The notes beneath the pieces were generated by a model that did not search any database, had not been told where the DNA came from, and was given only the letters and a program-made list of their open reading frames with translations. A DNA stretch of 64,000 nucleotides. It comes from a bacterium. GTDB taxonomy: Bacteria; Fidelibacterota; Marinisomatia; Marinisomatales; JAHJCW01. The stretch lies in NCBI GenBank assembly GCA_028282845.1, contig JANQGY010000005.1, forward strand, positions 257,010 through 321,009, written 5' to 3'. The translations under genes were made by a program, and so were the position numbers. Positions 9,092 to 17,420 of the stretch are shown here, piece by piece (the first letter of the stretch is position 1; each line of letters opens with the position of its first letter).

Positions 9092-9484
9092 ATGTCAAAT
9101 TTCAAATTCACCTCAAAACATGTCCTATTGCTAGCGATTATCCTTATAATCGCGGCATGCTGCACTGAAACTTTGTCTGAACCGGTAGTTGTTCCGGATT
9201 CTAAAGTTGTTATCAAACATGCAAGTGTGGATTTTTCGGAAAGCTGTATGCAATGTCATGCCAAAGTTTCGCCGGATATTTACAGTGATTGGAAGTCAAG
9301 TGGTCACGGAATATTGAATTACGGTTGCTATATCTGCCATGGAGATGGCGAGACAGAATTTTATCCGGTAGGGTCCGAAGACAAATGTATATCCTGTCAT
9401 TCAAAGAGCGAAGGTCATCTTGCAAGGATGGAATACACCGGTTGTTATGATTGCCACGATGGCCATACTCTAAAAGCAAATTAA
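9092..9484 (+). CDS. Small tetrahaem cytochrome c lipoprotein
   Basis: A 130-residue protein with a lipoprotein-like signal (IILIIAACC) and four haem-c motifs: CMQCH, CYICH, CISCH and CYDCH, in about 95 residues. An ATG at 9080 is in frame, but the ribosome site GGAGG at 9082-9086 lies inside it, so the ATG at 9092 is the true start. It sits directly before napA, where other organisms place NapB, NapC or NapM. It is therefore the best candidate for the direct electron donor to NapA in the periplasm. Its exact family is uncertain. Confidence 0.85.
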   Translation: MSNFKFTSKHVLLLAIILIIAACCTETLSEPVVVPDSKVVIKHASVDFSESCMQCHAKVSPDIYSDWKSSGHGILNYGCYICHGDGETEFYPVGSEDKCISCHSKSEGHLARMEYTGCYDCHDGHTLKAN

Positions 9485-9503
9485 TAATTAAGAGGAATTA
9501 TAT

Positions 9504-11768
9504 ATGCAAAACCGAAGAGAATTTATTAAAACGTCCGCAGCCATAGCTGCTGCTGCAAGCATTGGTGTTCAATTTCCATCTAAATTAATGGCATCAACCG
9601 ATACCAACTGGCATAAATCGGTATGCAGATATTGTGGCGTTGGCTGTGGTGTGATGATTGGGGAAAGTGGTGGAAAGATTACTGCTATAAAAGGTGACAA
9701 CCAAAACACCATTAATAACGGACATCTATGTGTGAAAGCATTTTATCTACCCAAAGCTGTTCATTCCAAAACCAGACTGTTACACCCGATGATCAGGAAA
9801 AACGGAAAACTTGTTGAAACCGATTGGGAAGAGGCTTTGGATTTAGTAGCTAAAAAGTTTAATGAGATACGTAAAGCACACGGTGGAGATGCTTTAGCTT
9901 TTTATGGTTCCGGTCAAGCCGAAACCGAAGAAACCTATATGGCGAATAAGTTATTTAAAGGTTGTATCGGGACAAATAATTTAGAAGGCAATCCAAGATT
10001 GTGTATGGCAAGTGCGGTAGGTGGTTACTTGTCAAGCATTGGTGCGGACGAGCCGGTCGGAACTTATGAGGATTTTGAGAAAACCGACTTATTTATGTTG
10101 GTCGGTTCAAATACTGCCGAAGCTCATCCAATACTGTTCGAGCGTATTATGCGTCGGAAAAACAGCAATCCAAGCACCAAAATAGTGATTATTGACCCGC
10201 GGAAAACTCCGACCGATCAAATTGCTGATTTGCATCTATTCCCGAAACCGGGTTATGATTTAGCGCTGTTCAATGCGATAGCCTACGTTTTGGTCAATGA
10301 AGGATTTATTGATGAATCTTTTATAAAAGCACACACTTTTATCAAAGATAATGAAGGCCAAGCACATGATTTAACCAGCTATAAAGAATTTCTAAATGAC
10401 TATACGCCTGAAAAAGCCGCTGCAATCAGTGGTGTTCCGGCCGCAGATATAGTTAAAGCAGCTAAGATATTTGGTAACTCTAAAACGGCGATGACCTTAT
10501 GGACAATGGGACTGAACCAAAGAAAACGCGGTGTTTGGGCAAATAATCTGGTTATAAATCTCCATTTAATTACCGGTAAAATCGGAGTTCCCGGCAGCGA
10601 TGCTTTCTCATTAACCGGACAACCAAACGCCTGTGGCGGCGTTCGTGAGGGTGGTGGACTGTGTCATATTCTCCCCGGGCACAGATTGGTTGCAAATGAA
10701 GCCCACCGGAAGCAAGTGGCGGAAGTGTGGGGTGTCCCGGCAGGTAATATACAACCCAAGCCTGGTAAGCACACTATTGCAATGTTCCAAGGATTGAATG
10801 ATGGCGATATTAAAGGTATTTATATTATGTGCACTAATCCGGCTCACTCACTTCCAAATGCCGCAAAATACTGGAAAGGATTGAAAGAACAATTTGTTGT
10901 TGTTGCCGAATCGTTTTTGCCGACAATGACCACCGAATATGCCGATGTTGTATTACCGGCTGCATTTTGGACTGAGAAAGAAGGAGTTTATGGCTGTACT
11001 GAGCGGCGTTCGCAGTATATGCCAGGGGTCATTGAACCATCCGGTGAAGCAAAATGGGATGCCTTTATTTTGCGGGATTTAGCCAAGAAGATGGGTTTTG
11101 AGAAAGAGTTCGCCAAGTATGAAACGGCGGAAATCATTTGGGATGAATACAGAGGCTTGACCAAAGGTAAAGATATGGATTTGATGGGAGCAACTTATAA
11201 CAGATTAAAAAAGGTAAGGGGTTTGATCTGGCCTGTCCCAACGGAAGAACATCCCGGTACTTACAAGAGATTCACCGACGGTGATCCGATCTATGACGCA
11301 TTGCCAGCTGAAAAGAAAAAGAATCGTCGGATGTATTTTTACGGACCTAAAGCCAAAGATGGGAAAGCTACTATTTGGATGCGTCCTCATGCCGATCCCG
11401 GTGAACCCACCGATGCCGAATATCCAATAGCATTGACAACCGGTAGAATTTTGGAGCATTGGCATACTTTAACGATGACGGGTACTGCACCGCAGTTGAA
11501 TCGTGCCGCTCCCAAAGCTTATGTTGAGATTAATCCTGTTGATGCTAATAAAATGGGAATTAAGAATAAAGATCAGGTAAAGATGGAAACGAGGCGCGGT
11601 TCATTGAACATTGAGGCGCGAGTGATTGATCGCCCCGCTCCGGGAACTGTTTTTGTTCCGTTCCATTGGAAAGAAACACCAATTAATGTGCTATGCAGCG
11701 ACATTTTTGATCCCGGCTCTAAAGAACCCGAATACAAAGTAGCAGCGGCGAGAATAACGAAAATCTGA
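9504..11768 (+). CDS. napA: Periplasmic nitrate reductase catalytic subunit NapA
   Basis: A 754-residue molybdopterin oxidoreductase that reduces nitrate to nitrite. The Tat signal contains RREFIK. The [4Fe-4S] ligands are C41, C44, C48 (CRYCGVGC) and C76 (GHLC). The molybdenum ligand is Cys167 in NPRLCMASAVGGY, a signature of NapA that separates it from formate dehydrogenase (Sec/Cys in another context) and DMSO reductase (Ser). The length and the segment DEPVGTYED resemble the monomeric Desulfovibrio-type NapA rather than the longer enteric form. It needs bis-MGD, for which mobA lies at 19723. NapB is absent. Confidence 0.93.
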   Translation: MQNRREFIKTSAAIAAAASIGVQFPSKLMASTDTNWHKSVCRYCGVGCGVMIGESGGKITAIKGDNQNTINNGHLCVKAFYLPKAVHSKTRLLHPMIRKNGKLVETDWEEALDLVAKKFNEIRKAHGGDALAFYGSGQAETEETYMANKLFKGCIGTNNLEGNPRLCMASAVGGYLSSIGADEPVGTYEDFEKTDLFMLVGSNTAEAHPILFERIMRRKNSNPSTKIVIIDPRKTPTDQIADLHLFPKPGYDLALFNAIAYVLVNEGFIDESFIKAHTFIKDNEGQAHDLTSYKEFLNDYTPEKAAAISGVPAADIVKAAKIFGNSKTAMTLWTMGLNQRKRGVWANNLVINLHLITGKIGVPGSDAFSLTGQPNACGGVREGGGLCHILPGHRLVANEAHRKQVAEVWGVPAGNIQPKPGKHTIAMFQGLNDGDIKGIYIMCTNPAHSLPNAAKYWKGLKEQFVVVAESFLPTMTTEYADVVLPAAFWTEKEGVYGCTERRSQYMPGVIEPSGEAKWDAFILRDLAKKMGFEKEFAKYETAEIIWDEYRGLTKGKDMDLMGATYNRLKKVRGLIWPVPTEEHPGTYKRFTDGDPIYDALPAEKKKNRRMYFYGPKAKDGKATIWMRPHADPGEPTDAEYPIALTTGRILEHWHTLTMTGTAPQLNRAAPKAYVEINPVDANKMGIKNKDQVKMETRRGSLNIEARVIDRPAPGTVFVPFHWKETPINVLCSDIFDPGSKEPEYKVAAARITKI

Positions 11769-11830
11769 ATACGATTCATAATAACCTGTTAACTGGGTTT
11801 GAGTGAAAAGGGGCTTGTCCCCTGTAGTTG

Positions 11831-11860
11831 ACATGGGAGTATTTCATAATACTCCCATGT
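11831..11860 (+). terminator. Perfect hairpin between napA and the first ferredoxin gene
   Basis: A 13-bp perfect stem (11831-11843 with 11848-11860) and TCAT loop are followed by TTTAGG. A smaller GGGG/CCCC pair lies just upstream. The next ATG is only 10 bases later, so it may be a partial terminator, an mRNA-processing site or a translation-control hairpin inside the operon. Confidence 0.6.
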
Positions 11861-11869
11861 TTAGGAAAA

Positions 11870-12424
11870 ATGCAAAATAAAGTAGAAAATATCAGCCGGC
11901 ACAAATTTATTGTCAATTTTGTCCAATTATTTAGAGATGAATTGGGAAAATCTGTCAATGAAGAATATAAATCGTATTTATTGCCGCCCGGTTCGGCAGC
12001 GCAAGAAGAATATATTCAAAAATGTAATAAATGCTATGAGTGTATTTCTGCGTGTCCGCATGAAGCGTTGCGTGTGGCTCATGAAATGAATGAAACAATA
12101 GATTCATATCCGATTATTCTTCCTAGTATTACAGCTTGTAATATGTGTTCGGATTTCCCATGCATAAATGTTTGCGAGCCGGAGGCCTTAATTTCTTCGC
12201 AGAGTGATCAGCCGTTAGGTAAAATCGAAATTGTTGAAAATAACTGTTACGCATATAATGATCATTATTGTACTTCATGTGTTACTAATTGTCCGATTGG
12301 AGATTCGGCGATATATCTTGATAGCAACAATAAGCCTCATATAAATATTGAAAACTGCAACGGTTGCGGGGTTTGTATTAATACATGCCCAGCTGAACAA
12401 CCGGCAATAAAAATAATCAATTAA
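11870..12424 (+). CDS. NapG/MauM-like ferredoxin, four [4Fe-4S] clusters
   Basis: A 184-residue iron-sulfur protein with four cysteine clusters, beginning CNKCYECISACP, CNMCSDFPC, CTSCVTNCP and CNGCGVCINTCP. This is the NapG/MauM arrangement, preceded by a PPGSA segment as in NapG. No Tat or Sec signal is present. An upstream in-frame TTG at 11828 would place the start within the hairpin, so the ATG at 11870 after AGGA is preferred, though the spacing is short. It probably carries electrons from NapH; lacking a signal it may stay cytoplasmic. It is a paralogue of the gene at 12686. Confidence 0.8.
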   Translation: MQNKVENISRHKFIVNFVQLFRDELGKSVNEEYKSYLLPPGSAAQEEYIQKCNKCYECISACPHEALRVAHEMNETIDSYPIILPSITACNMCSDFPCINVCEPEALISSQSDQPLGKIEIVENNCYAYNDHYCTSCVTNCPIGDSAIYLDSNNKPHINIENCNGCGVCINTCPAEQPAIKIIN

Positions 12425-12433
12425 GGAATTAAT

Positions 12434-12682
12434 ATGCCGATATCAGGTGTCACAATATTAGTTGAGGAACAAAAAACTAATAAAGTTTTAGCAGAACTCA
12501 AGAATTATGACAGAGTAACAACTTATGGTATCCATAAAAATAATTACATTGTAGCTGTTTTGGAAGCGAATACCGTAAATGAGCTTGAAGTCATTAGTAA
12601 TAAAATTTTGGATGAAATTGACGGCGTATTGGGTGTTTATCCGGCTTATGTTAATTATCAGGATGATGACTCCGAAAAATAG
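12434..12682 (+). CDS. napD: NapD-type maturation chaperone
   Basis: An 82-residue protein with the NapD fold pattern: an opening beta strand with ISGVTILV, a YGIHKNNYIVAVLEA strand and a closing GVLGVYPAYVNY strand. NapD binds the Tat signal of NapA in the cytoplasm until the cofactor is inserted. It lies between the two ferredoxin genes with gaps of 9 and 3 bases, in the same operon as napA. Confidence 0.85.
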   Translation: MPISGVTILVEEQKTNKVLAELKNYDRVTTYGIHKNNYIVAVLEANTVNELEVISNKILDEIDGVLGVYPAYVNYQDDDSEK

Positions 12683-12685
12683 AAT

Positions 12686-13207
12686 ATGTTTTCATTAAGG
12701 GAGTGGATAAATAAGCTTGCATCAATTAATGAACCGTTACGCCCGCCCGGAGCTATTGAGGAAAAAGATTTTTTAGATAAATGTATAAGATGTCGCAAAT
12801 GTCAAGAGGTTTGTCCTTATGATTCAATTATTACCGCACATGGTAATTGGGGCTTAGCTATGGGGACACCGATCATTTCTGCTCGGGATATACCCTGTTA
12901 TTTATGCGACGACTTTCCTTGCATAGATGCTTGTCCGTCAGAAGCACTATTACCGGTTGATTCCAAGGAAGAAGTCAGAATGGGTGTTGCTGTCATTGAT
13001 GAATCACTGTGTTTTGCTTATAACAATATAATTTGCAGGGCTTGTTATGAACGCTGCCCTATTTATCGTGAAGCGATAACTTTAAAAGATGAATTATTCC
13101 CGGTTGTTCACGCCGAAAAATGTGTGGGGTGTGGAATTTGTGTTAATGTCTGCCCCACCGAACCGGTTTCTATTAAAGTTGACAGCAGGCATAGAATAGA
13201 TGGCTGA
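12686..13207 (+). CDS. napG: NapG-like ferredoxin without Tat signal
   Basis: A 173-residue four-cluster ferredoxin. It has the NapG landmarks RPPGA, CIRCRKCQEVCP, CYLCDDFPCIDACP, CRACYERCP and CVGCGICVNVCP in order. NapG normally begins with a twin-arginine signal and acts in the periplasm with NapH. Here the N terminus is simply MFSLREWINKL, and the napD stop 3 bases upstream leaves no room for a longer start. The product may therefore work on the cytoplasmic face, or be exported with a partner. It overlaps napH by 8 bases. Confidence 0.85.
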   Translation: MFSLREWINKLASINEPLRPPGAIEEKDFLDKCIRCRKCQEVCPYDSIITAHGNWGLAMGTPIISARDIPCYLCDDFPCIDACPSEALLPVDSKEEVRMGVAVIDESLCFAYNNIICRACYERCPIYREAITLKDELFPVVHAEKCVGCGICVNVCPTEPVSIKVDSRHRIDG

Positions 13208-14042
13208 TGTGAGATCAAATAATAGTATAAGGATTCTATATCATCTTCATGTATTTAGAAGATCCGTGCAAATCTTTACTATTTTATTTTTGATAGCAGT
13301 TCCGGTAATGGCTCTAAATGATTATACCGGGATAGTGGGCACGCTCTATAGTATCAGTTTTTGGAGTGTAGATATTGTAGATCCGGCGATAGTGCTACAA
13401 TCTATTATTCTTAATCAGGAAATTGTAGTTGCCATGATTATAGCGGCGATAATTCCAATAGTACTTGCCGCTATATTTGGAAAAGTGTTTTGCAGTTGGA
13501 TGTGTCCGTTTCATTTCTTATCGGAAATCGGGGAATTGATGCGGAAAAAAATTAAAAGAGTGAATAGTAAGAATAACAAAAATCCACGTAGATTTTATTA
13601 TTGGATTGGATTTTTGCTCATACTGTTTTTGTTAATAATCACTGATATTCCATTCATTACTTTTTTGTCAATTCCGGGATTGATCTCAGCTCAAATTGCG
13701 GATTCAATTTTATTCCAGGCGGTTGGCATTGAATTAATAATTATTGCCATAATAATCTTATTAGAGATGTTTTTCTTTCCGAGATTCTGGTGTAAGTATG
13801 CCTGTCCGGTTGGGGCAACTTTAGCAATTTTTCATAATCGAAGATCGTTAAATATAGCATATAATTCTCCGAATTGTGCAGATTGTGAAGTAGCCAAAGA
13901 AAATGTTTGCAAACAGGTTTGTCCGCTTAATTTGAATCCAAAGCGAAAAGATTTGTATCCATATTGTAATAACTGTTTGGAGTGCGTTAGTATATGTCAA
14001 AAAAATGGTCGAGCTCTAAACTTAACATTTAATAAAAAATAA
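13200..14042 (+). CDS. napH: NapH-like quinol dehydrogenase membrane subunit
   Basis: A 280-residue membrane iron-sulfur protein. Hydrophobic segments lie at about 22-42, 73-95, 133-155 and 175-198. The polyferredoxin landmarks CSWMCPFH and CKYACPVG follow the second and fourth segments, as in NapH/NosR relatives. The C-terminal cluster region is CADC...CKQVCP and CNNCLECVSIC. The last motif lacks the usual Pro after the final Cys. NapGH oxidise quinol and pass electrons towards NapA. The start overlaps napG by 8 bases, so the two are coupled. Confidence 0.88.
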   Translation: MADVRSNNSIRILYHLHVFRRSVQIFTILFLIAVPVMALNDYTGIVGTLYSISFWSVDIVDPAIVLQSIILNQEIVVAMIIAAIIPIVLAAIFGKVFCSWMCPFHFLSEIGELMRKKIKRVNSKNNKNPRRFYYWIGFLLILFLLIITDIPFITFLSIPGLISAQIADSILFQAVGIELIIIAIIILLEMFFFPRFWCKYACPVGATLAIFHNRRSLNIAYNSPNCADCEVAKENVCKQVCPLNLNPKRKDLYPYCNNCLECVSICQKNGRALNLTFNKK

Positions 14043-14054
14043 GGAGTATAGCAG

Positions 14055-14522
14055 ATGGTTAATAAAACAGCTTCGGAAGAATCGCGCCGGGATTTCCTTA
14101 CCAAGTTGGGAACTTTTGGTGCTTTAGGTGTGGCAGTTGCTGTTTTTGCTAGAAATTTATTTTTATTTAACAAACCACCGAAACCCAAGGTGTCATATCA
14201 CAAATATTTGGTTGGCAAAGTAAATGAGATACCGAAGGGTAAGGCTAAGGAAATTCTTATCCAAAAGAAGCCGGTTTTTGTTGTTCATTTAGAAGATGGC
14301 TTCAAAGTGCTTTCGGGAGTTTGTACCCATTTGGGCTGTATCGTGCGATGGGAGGAAAATAAAAATAGATTTTACTGCCCATGTCATAAAGGATTCTTTG
14401 ACCAATCCGGTAATGTTATCGGCGGACCGCCGCCAACACCATTAGAAAAATACGACGTTACGGTAGATGGTAATTTAGTATTCGTTCAGGTGAAGGATAA
14501 AGAAAAGGGGCATTGGTCATGA
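14055..14522 (+). CDS. Rieske [2Fe-2S] protein
   Basis: A 155-residue Rieske subunit with a Tat-style signal anchor (SRRDFLTKLG, then a hydrophobic stretch). The cluster motifs are CTHLGC (about residues 92-97) and CPCHKG (about 112-117), giving two Cys and two His ligands, plus the Pro loop GGPPPTP. It forms a cytochrome bc-type complex with the next gene, which it overlaps by 4 bases (ATGA). The placement inside a nap operon suggests a second quinol oxidation route feeding the periplasmic cytochromes. Confidence 0.93.
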   Translation: MVNKTASEESRRDFLTKLGTFGALGVAVAVFARNLFLFNKPPKPKVSYHKYLVGKVNEIPKGKAKEILIQKKPVFVVHLEDGFKVLSGVCTHLGCIVRWEENKNRFYCPCHKGFFDQSGNVIGGPPPTPLEKYDVTVDGNLVFVQVKDKEKGHWS

Positions 14523-15553
14523 GTAAAGGAAATTGGTTAAAAGAACGAATACCGCTTAACATCGAAGGGATAAGTGCGCTTCTTTTCAAAGAAGAAATTC
14601 CGGTACACATGAAGAAATGGTTGTTTGCAATGGGAACTACTCCGTTTATATTATTCCCTTTACAAATTCTAACCGGTGCCCTTCTTGCAGTCTATTATAT
14701 ACCGTCAACCGAAATGGCTTATGAAAGTGTACGGTATATTACCGAAGATCTTCAGATGGGATTTTGGGTGCGCGGGATCCATCATTGGGGTGCGCATTTA
14801 ATGATAATATCATTATTCCTGCACATGATGAGAGTATTCTTTACCCATTCGTACCGTAAGCCGCGCGAGATAAATTGGATATTTGGTTTCATCTTATTAT
14901 TCCTGACTTTAGCTATATCATTTACCGGTTATTCCTTAACCTATAATCAATTATCGTTTTGGGCGGCAACAGTTGGCACAAATTTAATTCAGGGTGTTCC
15001 GGTAATAGGCGAGTTTTTGCTTAGAATGATACGCGGCGGTGAAGATGTCGGAATTAATACACTGACAAGGTTTTACTCACTACACGTATGGTTATTACCA
15101 ATCTTTATCACGATACTGATTGGTGTCCATATTGTACTTATCAGAATGCATGGTATTTCAATCCCCAAAGGTTTCAAAAAAGAATCCTATGATTTTTATC
15201 CGGTACACATGTATAAAATTATCATTGTGACATTATTTTTGCTATCGGTACTCAGTTTATTGGCGGTGATATTGCCACCGGGGCTTGGCGATAAAGCCGA
15301 TCCGTTGAATACCCCATTACACATCAAGCCGGAATGGTATTTTTTTCCGGTATTTCTATTTTTGAAATGGGTGCCGTTGAGCTTTGGCATGTTAATTACC
15401 GGTTTGGCAATAATCGGGATGGTATTTTGGCCATTCATTGAACCATTATTTTCAAAAAATGAAAAGACCAGAAATATAATCAGTTACATAACTGGATCGT
15501 TAGTGATCCTGATTCTCATAATTTTCACATTAATTCAAACATTTACAGTGTAG
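14519..15553 (+). CDS. Cytochrome b (fused b6 and subunit IV type)
   Basis: A 344-residue membrane cytochrome b with about eight segments. The haem-ligand His pairs are in helices B and D (HHWGAHL, HMMRVFFTHSYRKPRE, FYSLHVWLLP, GVHIVLIRMHG). The quinol-site motif appears as KPEWYFFP, the PEWY signature. The N-terminal four helices and the C-terminal three or four are in one chain, as in many non-proteobacterial bc complexes. A TTG at 14513 is possible, but AAAGGGG at 14504-14510 gives 8-base spacing to the ATG at 14519. No separate cytochrome c1 is present; the octahaem cytochrome downstream may take electrons. Confidence 0.93.
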   Translation: MSKGNWLKERIPLNIEGISALLFKEEIPVHMKKWLFAMGTTPFILFPLQILTGALLAVYYIPSTEMAYESVRYITEDLQMGFWVRGIHHWGAHLMIISLFLHMMRVFFTHSYRKPREINWIFGFILLFLTLAISFTGYSLTYNQLSFWAATVGTNLIQGVPVIGEFLLRMIRGGEDVGINTLTRFYSLHVWLLPIFITILIGVHIVLIRMHGISIPKGFKKESYDFYPVHMYKIIIVTLFLLSVLSLLAVILPPGLGDKADPLNTPLHIKPEWYFFPVFLFLKWVPLSFGMLITGLAIIGMVFWPFIEPLFSKNEKTRNIISYITGSLVILILIIFTLIQTFTV

Positions 15554-15571
15554 CAACCAAAGGAGTAAATA

Positions 15572-17179
15572 ATGAAGAATATTACAATTCAACAATTACT
15601 AATCGGGATATTTAGCATTTTACTAATTGTTTCGTTGATGATCGTTGCCTCAGTCGAAACGAAAAAAACTAAAGATCATGAACCTGAGATTGACGTTGAC
15701 AAGATCAGCGCAAGATGTATATCTTGCCATGAACAAGAGCATGTGGCGGTTACCCAGATAACCGCTTGGGAGGGTAGTGAACATGCTGTGCAGGGGATAG
15801 GCTGCAATGAATGTCACGAAGCAGCAGAGGGTGATTTTGATGCGCAATTTTGCCCGGAAAGCGATTTTTTAATTGCGCGACATCCAACACCCAAGGATTG
15901 TGCCGAATGTCATGCCCAGCAAGTAGCGGAATTTGCCAACAGTAAACATGCACATCAATTTTGGTTATTCAAAAATGCTGACCGATCCATTTTTGAGAAT
16001 CCAATTTCAACCCGCCATGGCTGCGAACAATGCCACCAAATCAGCAATCTGTGGCCGGATGGCAGTGTCGGAGAATGTGATGCATGTCATGCTAAGCATT
16101 CCTATGATAAGGCTGTAGCCAGACAACCTGAAACTTGTGGCGAATGCCATATTGGTCCTGACCATCCGCATATCGAAATATATAATGAATCTAAACACGG
16201 TAATATTTTCAATGCGGTCGGTCATGAATGGGATATGCGCTACAGCACTTCAGACTATCAGCCCATTCCGATTGAGGCGCCGGTATGCGTAACCTGCCAC
16301 ATGGATGGCAATGAGAAGCAACCGATGACCCACGATGTAAGCGAAAGGTTGGCTCTGGAATCGCAAGCGCCCTGGAGTTATAGAACAGTATGGGCCGAAG
16401 ATGTATCCGGTTCTTGGGAGACAAAACGTGGTCGGATGAAATCTATATGTAATAGTTGTCATGCCCCGGATTTTGTAGATACCTATCTGTTGACGGCTGA
16501 TCTGGTCAATCTCCAGTATAATGAAATGCGCCGGTTATTTGTGTACTGGACCAAAAAATTGACGGAAGAGGGGAAAATTGATCGTCTCAAAGCCGATGGT
16601 AAATTCTTTTCAGATCCGGTATTAAATGGATGGGATGAGGAACCGGAAGAAATAATGTATTATGCCTGGCACCATGAAGGACGGAGATTCAGACACGGAG
16701 CACTGATGATGGGAGCCGACTTTACGCAATGGCATGGTGTATGGGAACTACAGGAAGATATGGTTGAAATGATTAGATGGGCCGCCGAGCATGGTGACAA
16801 GGAAGCGGAAAAATGGGTCAATAGCAATCATCCTACTAAATTTGCACCGTATGCTATGTATGATATCCCCGGATCGGCATGGGGTATAAATGCGCGGGCC
16901 AATACAACACCGTACTTATATAAAATTGAGGATTATTGGGATCGCGTGAAAGCCAACGTTGAAACCGCTTATAATGAAGGATTGCTTTCAAAGGATCAAT
17001 GGGATTTGTGGATGGAAAGATATGACAATAAAGAACATTATCTTGGAACAAAATATGCTGATGATGTTGAAGGTGTATGGAATTTCTATAAGGAGCGCGA
17101 TGCCGTTGATACCAAAGCGTTTAAGGAACAAGTAGTAAATCTTAAACTACCCGGCGAACCGTTTTACGAGGAGAAATAA
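15572..17179 (+). CDS. Octahaem cytochrome c, hydroxylamine oxidoreductase (HAO) family
   Basis: A 535-residue cytochrome with an N-terminal membrane anchor or uncleaved signal (residues 8-26). It has eight CxxCH motifs: CISCH (49-53), CNECH, CAECH, CEQCH, CDACH, CGECH, CVTCH and CNSCH. The C-terminal helical half includes the HAO landmark DFTQWHG. Ammonia oxidisers use HAO oxidatively, while Nap-linked homologues in Campylobacterota are proposed to reduce nitrite via hydroxylamine. Here it closes the nap operon with no nrfA, so a role in nitrite reduction to ammonium or NO is inferred. Whether the P460 crosslinking Tyr is present was not settled by eye. Confidence 0.85.
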   Translation: MKNITIQQLLIGIFSILLIVSLMIVASVETKKTKDHEPEIDVDKISARCISCHEQEHVAVTQITAWEGSEHAVQGIGCNECHEAAEGDFDAQFCPESDFLIARHPTPKDCAECHAQQVAEFANSKHAHQFWLFKNADRSIFENPISTRHGCEQCHQISNLWPDGSVGECDACHAKHSYDKAVARQPETCGECHIGPDHPHIEIYNESKHGNIFNAVGHEWDMRYSTSDYQPIPIEAPVCVTCHMDGNEKQPMTHDVSERLALESQAPWSYRTVWAEDVSGSWETKRGRMKSICNSCHAPDFVDTYLLTADLVNLQYNEMRRLFVYWTKKLTEEGKIDRLKADGKFFSDPVLNGWDEEPEEIMYYAWHHEGRRFRHGALMMGADFTQWHGVWELQEDMVEMIRWAAEHGDKEAEKWVNSNHPTKFAPYAMYDIPGSAWGINARANTTPYLYKIEDYWDRVKANVETAYNEGLLSKDQWDLWMERYDNKEHYLGTKYADDVEGVWNFYKERDAVDTKAFKEQVVNLKLPGEPFYEEK

Positions 17180-17212
17180 ATATAAAATAAATTAGAAAAT
17201 ATACTCTTTCGA

Positions 17213-17393
17213 GTTTATGGCTCTAAAGACAAATAGTCAATGAGCCATAAACCGATGGGTTTGACTGGAAACTATCAAACCTCCCGAACGGGAAAAAACC
17301 CGCGAATTGGAAAGGAAGAGGTTGGTTAATTAAGTAATAGATACAATCTATTACAGTCGTAAACCTCCATTCCAATTCGGGATGGAGGTTTTT
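17213..17393 (+). ncRNA. Structured leader RNA, candidate riboswitch/attenuator
   Basis: In the 240-base gap before the TonB receptor are several perfect stems: 17213-17223 with 17242-17252 (11 bp), 17258-17264 with 17275-17281 (7 bp, loop containing GGAAAC), a short CGGG/CCCG stem at 17289-17302, 17303-17312 with 17370-17379 (10 bp), 17318-17323 with 17362-17367 (6 bp), and 17334-17342 with 17346-17354 (9 bp). The last two lie inside the 10-bp stem. The 10-bp and 6-bp stems use bases that also form a terminator hairpin, so the two folds exclude each other. I could not match it to a known riboswitch class; cobalamin, TPP, SAM and c-di-GMP cores are not visible. Confidence 0.7.
17362..17393 (+). 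terminator. Intrinsic terminator in the TonB receptor leader
   Basis: AACCTCCAT (17362-17370) pairs with ATGGAGGTT (17382-17390) across an 11-base loop and runs into five T. The left arm and loop are also used by the upstream 6-bp and 10-bp stems, which would act as an antiterminator. The receptor ATG is 28 bases further on. Confidence 0.75.
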
Positions 17394-17420
17394 AATATTG
17401 ATAATTTGTAGAGGACAAAC

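Noticed and set aside
11828-11869. Longer N terminus for the first NapG-like ferredoxin from a TTG
   Set aside because: It would start inside a perfect hairpin and adds no recognisable signal; AGGA and ATG at 11870 fit better.
17213-17393. Cobalamin, TPP, SAM or c-di-GMP riboswitch
   Set aside because: The conserved cores (B12 box, CTGAGA, GGCAACC-type, GCAAAGCC) are not present. The element is kept only as an unassigned structured leader.
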